From: Elysia chlorotica | Lineage: Eukaryota; Mollusca; Gastropoda; Plakobranchidae | Assembly: GCA_003991915.1 (NCBI GenBank) | Contig: RQTK01000079.1 | Coordinates: forward strand, 95,604-159,603 | Length of the DNA: 64,000 nucleotides | Reading direction: 5' to 3' | Shown here: one piece after another, positions 59,501 through 64,000 of the stretch | Layout of the letters: each line of letters opens with the position of its first letter | How positions within the stretch are numbered: position 1 is the first letter of the stretch | Notes under the pieces: model-generated | Database searches by the model: none | What the model saw: only the letters and a program-made list of their open reading frames with translations | Told to the model about the DNA's origin: nothing | Made by a program: the position numbers and the translations under genes

Positions 59501-61261
59501 CTGTGTAATTAAGTAGAAAATTTAAGTAATGTAGTCTTAGCGAAATTCCTTCCACAGTTGAGTTGAGGGGCACAAGCACAAAATCATCTATGGAAAAAAG
59601 TGTGTTGGCACAAACACGTATCTGAAATAACTCTTCTCTGGTATAAGTTTCTTGGGAGATGGATATAACAAAGTGTAACATACCCCTCTTTTCGGTATTC
59701 CGCCTTTAAATGTCAAAACCTTTTTTGCCATAAACACATATTTAGATAAAGAAAAAATTATTAAAGCGGTACATACGTCCACTGACAGCAACTAGGCTAC
59801 ATACGTCCACTGACAGCAACTAGGCTACATACGTCCACTGACAGCAACTAGGCTACATACGTCCATTGTCAGTAACTAGGCTACATACGTCCACCGTCAG
59901 CAACTAGGATACATACATCCACTGTCAGCAGATTGGTGTAAATATTGACTTAATAAAAATTAATGTACATCAATACCCTAGGCTTCTAACACTCCATTTG
60001 ATAACTTTATGTAAAAAACAAAAGTTTTGAGTTGAAACATACATACGAAAAGTTAGGGTGGAAACTACAACTGAAGTTTTGAGTAGCGCCCTGCAGAGAC
60101 TACTCACTTGTTAAGAAAGTCGCTTCTGGTGCAGTTGCCAGACACACAGGGCAGTTATCTCCCACTTGCTGTCTTATCTCCACGTTACTCTCATCAGCAA
60201 CAGACTGGCTTGGTGTGTTCATTGTTGCATTGCTTCCTTCCTCTTGTTTGTCTCTTGATTCACGATTTTGTTTGTCACCCTCCTCTGCATTCCCTTTCAT
60301 CTTCTCTCCATCTTTTTGCACATCTGGTGAGCTCTTCCCGTCATCCATTGCCTCAGGGTTGTGTCTGTTAATGTTAGCATCCTTGTCCATGTCTGATGCA
60401 GTCCATGCCCTATCATCAATTTCGCATGTCTTGATATCACTTTCCCCATTATCATTACTGTCAAAGATTTTCAGAGAGGGCTCTGGTTCAGTGACAGATA
60501 CAGCATCTGGTTTGGGCTCAGCTTCTCCCTCTTTACCCACCTTATAATTGTCATTTTCAGTGGCTTCTCTTGAGGAGTCTGTAGTTGATGCATTGGGCTT
60601 AGCTTGTTGTTGGAATCGATCATGTTCTTTGTTGGTTGGTTGCTGTTGTCCCTCTATCTGTTCGTCCTCTGTTTTTTCTGTCTTGTCAACATTTTGCTGC
60701 TCTGTGCATGCGTTGGTATCTTGGTTGACAACATCCGGATGGGCTGCTCCATCACCCTCAGCAATTTCTCTGTTGGGATGAGATACGCTGTAACAGTGAA
60801 CAAGAACCAAATTATAATAATGTGCAGTCATTATTTGGGCACTATGTTAAATTGAAGAAGTCCCCAACAATTTTTTGTTTTGTTTTGCCTCTGCTGCTTA
60901 ATAAATAAACTATGTAAACTAAATCTTAAAAGACGTAAAATCCACAAGTTCAGGAAAATAAAGCTGGGGTAGATAGAAGAAGCTGTACATAAATATAAAT
61001 AGAAGAGATTATCACGAGTAATTGATATCGCTTATTCATAAAGTCCATTAACAGCAACTGGGCTATCTTGTGGACTAGTACCAATTAAAACGTCTAAATA
61101 CCCATACAAGACTGACATGATGAAGGCATTCACCAGGTAACAGACAAGTAGACTCAATCATACAAGACTGACCTGGTGGGGGCAGCACTGCCAGGTTTGC
61201 CTTCAAGATGCTCAGCGTCCCCGATCGTGCTTGACCAGGCCTGCTGAACGTCCAACAAAAT
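55949..61261 (-). CDS. Unidentified gene, at least seven exons, RPxSA motifs, Gln-rich
   Basis: Exons (5' to 3'): 61173-61261, 60108-60787, 59179-59452, 58365-58618, 57177-57432, 56502-56578 and 55949-56193 (stop). All have AG/GT borders, and phases agree at all six junctions, giving about 624 residues without the true N-terminus. The protein is mostly low complexity: an acidic/Asn/Gln region, poly-Gln tracts and a set of Arg-Pro motifs (RPQSA, RPLTA, RPKSG, RPKSA, RPQSG). A CPVCLA stretch looks like a partial zinc motif, but no further Cys/His pairs follow. I do not recognise the family. RPxSA-like repeats occur in some cilia or microtubule proteins, which is only suggestive. More exons probably lie upstream. 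Confidence 0.85.
57177..57432 (-). CDS. RPKSG/RPKSA exon of the unidentified gene
   Basis: Acceptor cctgccag, donor GACTGAG|GTTTGT. Reads LRDLGLKITRTDGWLAGG, RDLYWEGVRKRPKSGHTPG and WLEGLPDSMKKQRPKSAF. The W/G-rich segment with two Arg-Pro-Lys-Ser motifs looks like conserved sequence rather than filler. Confidence 0.9.
57650..57735 (+). mobile_element. SINE core fragment in intron of the minus-strand gene
   Basis: ggttgggttgatgtcagtaa, then aatgtgactaattcagacac matches the SINE core at 13250-13300. Head and tail are not recognisable. Confidence 0.6.
57780..57960 (-). repeat. Dispersed repeat fragment (family shared with 8610-8800)
   Basis: Reverse complement shares cttgtgctagcacc, ttgtattgat, and gtgcacacacaaggaac with the copies at 8.6-8.8 kb and 39.57 kb. 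It lies in an intron immediately before the tandem array at 57981. Confidence 0.65.
57981..58364 (-). repeat. Tandem array carrying repeated splice-donor sequence
   Basis: Four units of about 84-92 bp plus the partial fifth at the exon edge. Each unit has caaccagttcaggac, a tactcactggag block (the reverse complement of CTCCAGTGAGTA), and agatcattgcatat followed by ctccattgacgtt. The last unit provides the real donor of the exon at 58365-58618, so the array is a multiplication of that exon-intron border. Confidence 0.9.
58365..58618 (-). CDS. RPQSA exon of the unidentified gene
   Basis: Acceptor cttgtccag, donor CTCCA|GTGAGTAC. Reads QRPQSAVDHARYFVINNSPP, a Gly/His stretch (HSHSGGGGHF), FQQEREDAWRR and RQRPLTAIVQR. 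It is less low-complexity than the neighbouring exons and is the best query for a family search. Confidence 0.9.
59179..59452 (-). CDS. Poly-Gln exon of the unidentified gene
   Basis: Acceptor ctaaacag, donor CTTTGG|GTTAGT. Reads VHGQGEGLVIDLGSQLPQ, a Gln/His tract (EHQHQQQRSQQQQQPQ), then FTDENLVPPVGNYDDVRL and a basic end (FGRRATSAVPGRTRFG). Confidence 0.85.
59771..59938 (-). repeat. 28-bp minisatellite, six units
   Basis: Unit acatacgtccactgacagca plus actaggct, first three units nearly identical and later units diverging (cattgtcagtaac, caccgtcagcaac). It lies in an intron of the minus-strand gene. A related stray copy (aagtccattaacagcaactg) is at about 61040. Confidence 0.95.
60108..60787 (-). 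CDS. Large acidic exon of the unidentified gene
   Basis: Acceptor ctgttacag, donor AACAA|GTGAGT, 226 codons plus one base at each end. It begins VSHPNREIAEGDGAAHPD and is rich in Asp, Glu, Asn and Gln, with no hydrophobic core. It is almost certainly disordered. It ends with QQVGDNCPVCLATAPEA and then TFLT, joining VHGQGEGLVIDLG in the next exon. The plus-strand frames over this exon are shadows. Confidence 0.85.
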
Positions 61262-61429
61262 CTGAGGGGTGAGAGGAAACAAGCTAATAAGTTACTGCAG
61301 CAATTTAGGCAAGACTGGGACAAGACTTAGACAATAATGGGACACAATGGGACACATCCTTTTCTAGCTCTCCAGCTAAATGATTTCATATTATTTAAGT
61401 TTCTTTCTTAGCGTTCATCGTTAGCTATC

Positions 61430-61590
61430 TCGTGGATGCCTCTCAAGACCAACGTCTGACAAATCCACGCAGTGAGTGAGTGAGACATTTTGCCATTTAG
61501 AGAAATATTGGGGATTATAGGAGTTCTGAATTCGAATCCTGGGTCTCTTGGTTGATAACTCAGCCCCACTCACTCCACATCCTCACATTT
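61430..61590 (-). mobile_element. SINE copy, diverged
   Basis: On the minus strand, a B-box-like ggattcgaattc is followed by a tail with ctcactcactcactg, tttgtcagacgttggtctt and gaggcatccacg, matching the tail of the 40 kb copy. A-box region (gggctgagttatc) is weak. Confidence 0.55.
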
Positions 61591-62027
61591 CGAATTATAA
61601 CAATAATGTTATGCTATGTATGAATTAGAATGCAATAATGTGAGAAGAAACTACAAAAAAAACGGACTTGGTAGTAAGAACCAATAGCTCCAATATCTAA
61701 CAGGATGTCGTCATAGCTATGGTGAGGATCCTTGACGTTTGCTCCATACCTGATGCCGCCACATTGTGCGTTTGTGTATGCGTGAGTTCTTTTTTTTTAT
61801 TGCCGTTGTTGTTATTGGTTCGTCATTTTGAAAATCACTTTTTCTCTAAACCTGATTTACTTTCTGCAAACAAGGCGAAACAATCGGAGCCATGTGTCAA
61901 ACAAACATTTGTCATCTAGGGTCAAAACTTAAAAAAAAAAAGGATTTAAGATTATAGGCCACATGCCTCAACTCGATAAGACTTATTGCTGCATCCACAG
62001 GCATCGCATGTTATTGTAACAAAAGTT

Positions 62028-62408
62028 TCATAAACAAAATAATAAAATAGTTTCAGTGTATATACATGTATACTTTTTTTTCTTTGCAAGTAAGGAAGAG
62101 GTGTGTTCTATTAGTAGTCTCTGCAATGCGTCTCCAAACCCAACTCCGTCCATAAAGAGGGTTGAGTATATATTTTTATATTTTTGCTCAATCACGTATG
62201 GAGATAAAGCTATGTAGAGGGAACGCATTCTTATCAGTGGATTGAAATCGTCCAAGTGTCCAAGAAAGGAGGCGGGTGTAGTGGAATGCGAAGTGTCTTT
62301 ATTGATGGCTGTTGTGAACATAGCCCGTGACGTCAGGGGTAGAGAAAAAAGACGAAGGGCCAAGGGAAAGAACCACTTCACGCTACAACAAAAGTTAGTA
62401 CCGTTCAT
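62028..62408 (-). other. Open frame, probably repeat-derived
   Basis: A 126-codon frame including MFTTAINKDTSHSTTPASF and LGHLDDFNPLIRMRSLYIAL, ending near an A-rich stretch (aaagaaaaaaaa at about 62075). It has no domain I recognise and no splice context tying it to the adjacent gene. The A-rich end and composition suggest an interspersed repeat rather than an exon, but a 5' exon of the minus-strand gene is not excluded. Confidence 0.3.
62328..62335. promoter_or_regulatory. Perfect CRE palindrome TGACGTCA
   Basis: Consensus full CRE (CREB/ATF binding site) within gcccgTGACGTCAgggg, about 1.07 kb upstream of the first identified exon of the minus-strand gene. It also lies inside the repeat-like frame, so it may belong to a mobile element. 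Confidence 0.4.
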
Positions 62409-62439
62409 TTATGATTGTGGGAAGTGGATTCTGTTGTAA

Positions 62440-64000
62440 ACTGAGTCAACACGCAAATCCCCACAGTCTTATTTTCGGTTTCCTTCACTTTCAATTATAA
62501 AAGTTGATTTCTCTCTCCTTGTAAAGTTTGATACATCACTCTCAGCTCCATCCTCTGAAACACCATTTTCCCTTAATGCCAATCTTCCGCCCCCTGACCG
62601 TGAGTTAGAAAATTTCGAGACCTAAGATATGGACAAATTTATCCTGGACGTGCACGACAAAAACAGTCTCTTGAAATGTAATTCCATGCTTTCTGTTTTG
62701 CCGTGTTACAGGTATGTCATAGTAACGCAGATGAACATCCGCCACTTTGCTCCAGGCAGCTCGTTCCCGCAAGTTTCGACCCCTTGCCTAAGCATAGTGT
62801 TCTTGGCTGCTTGCTTCAACGCCAAACTTACCTTAGAATCTTCTTTTAGATCTACATTTCATCGACGAATAAAATAAAATTCCAAATGTCTCTTCAGGTG
62901 TTGGAATTCGCCTCTATAGCCCTACAGCTGTCAATTAGTGGGTTTATGCGTAGTTAAATAAGCTGAACGACCGCGTGATGTTTTAACGCTTTTAAATTAT
63001 ATGATTCCGATGATAATCAGTATAATGATCACATTTTTTTTGGAGGGGGGGATCTTGGTAAAGATCATCACAGTTTTGTTTTAAGGCTTTGGTGAATGAC
63101 CCACAGCCTTAATTTACTTGGCGAATGACAGAAAACAAAATTCTATAGGTAGGCCTACTAGGCTAAGAATTCAAGTGTACGTGCAATATTTTATAACTTA
63201 ACATTGTGGAGGATTATCCGTTGAAAACAGCACATTCCTTCTCACATATTTCAGTAGAGAGTTGTGCTCTTTTACAAGCAAGCCTCGGTTAATTGTGCTA
63301 TTTTTTCAGTGTATTGTATTTTTCATGTTAGGACAACTTGATTGAGCGAATTTTAGAAGTATCGTCTGTATTCGAATGATTTATTAAACGAATTTTTGTA
63401 ACATGTCGTAATCTTGTCTTTTTACTTCTACATGTAAATTCACCTTAAGCACTCGTCTAATCAACCTTTTTACATACCGCAGTAATTTCATAATTATTTT
63501 AACCAACGGACATAAAGGACTTTTATATTATATTTTAAGTACACACAATTTGAACTGTTATTTATTTTCATCATCACAAACCCCTGAACTATTTTGCTGT
63601 ATCTTGTTATACAAAAAGGTTGATAAGAGACATTATAGCAATTTAGCGTACAATAAATATTAATAAATATATAATCGAATTGGGGGGAAATGAAAAAAAA
63701 AGAGGACAAAACACAAAAACATCAAACATATAAAAAATTAATCATCGAAAACCACCATAACCTGGGCCTACATAATGTATATGAACATCATACCGTACGT
63801 ATTATACCTCTTTTTTAGTTCGCCCTATTAATTGTCTTATCGGATCCTGTTCCTTCAAGTGTATATCTTGTCAGCACTGTACAAGGAAATCTTGTCAGCA
63901 CTGTACAACGGAGAATATCATCAGTATACAAAGATGCGAGGATAAGATCATATCTTTGTGAGATTGTTTCGCAAACTGTGACTTAAAAAAAAATACGTGT
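62440..64000. other. No gene recognised
   Basis: AT-rich sequence with short frames only. A small tandem duplication of atcttgtcagcactgtacaa occurs at about 63865-63908. Confidence 0.5.

Noticed and set aside
60108..60150. CPVCLA as a RING or other zinc finger in the minus-strand gene
   Set aside because: Only one Cys pair is present; no downstream Cys/His ligands follow in the spliced frame.
60215..60855. Cys/Ser/Leu-rich plus-strand frames of 77-110 codons
   Set aside because: Antisense to the large acidic minus-strand exon.

Overview
This is a eukaryotic, intron-rich, AT-rich window dominated by microsatellites and SINE-like repeats. The protein similarity, the gene architecture, the very high density of (CT/GA)n, (ATCT/GATA)n and (ATT)n arrays, and short tRNA-headed SINEs with a ...CCAACTCAACTCAA 3' end suggest an invertebrate, most likely a mollusc (probably a gastropod). 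The taxon is an inference; no species is claimed. Nothing looks prokaryotic, so there are no operons, CRISPR arrays or insertion sequences.

Layout. (1) About 228-25535, + strand: a gene of about 30 exons that I identify as AHI1 (jouberin), a ciliary transition-zone protein. It reads as a Lys/Glu-rich N-terminal region, a remnant of the conserved region before the WD40 repeats, a WD40 propeller, a linker, an SH3 domain and a short tail. Nearly all exons have AG/GT borders and matching phases. The exception is the exon starting at 6733: a 354-bp duplicated repeat follows its coding sequence directly, no good donor is seen, and conserved segments expected on both sides of the next exon (8085-8180) are absent from the window. 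The locus also carries an exactly duplicated 33-codon exon, a tandemly duplicated 23-codon exon, and two intronic tandem duplications. (2) About 26.3-52 kb: a long stretch with no convincing protein gene. It holds large microsatellites, a 198-base assembly gap, SINE copies, a 109-bp perfect inverted repeat around the gap, and several degenerate tandem arrays. (3) About 61261-55949, - strand: at least seven spliced exons of an unidentified low-complexity protein, with a long acidic/polar N-terminal part, poly-Gln tracts and recurrent RPxSA-like motifs. All six exon junctions are phase-consistent. It converges on AHI1. (4) 61.4-64 kb: a SINE, a repeat-like open frame containing a perfect CRE palindrome, and no recognised exon.

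The most unusual items are the disruption and duplications inside AHI1, a hammerhead-ribozyme-like core in an AHI1 intron (18340-18367), the inverted repeat flanking the gap, and an intronic array in the minus-strand gene in which each unit repeats the real 5' splice site. Several of the duplications could be assembly or haplotype artefacts.
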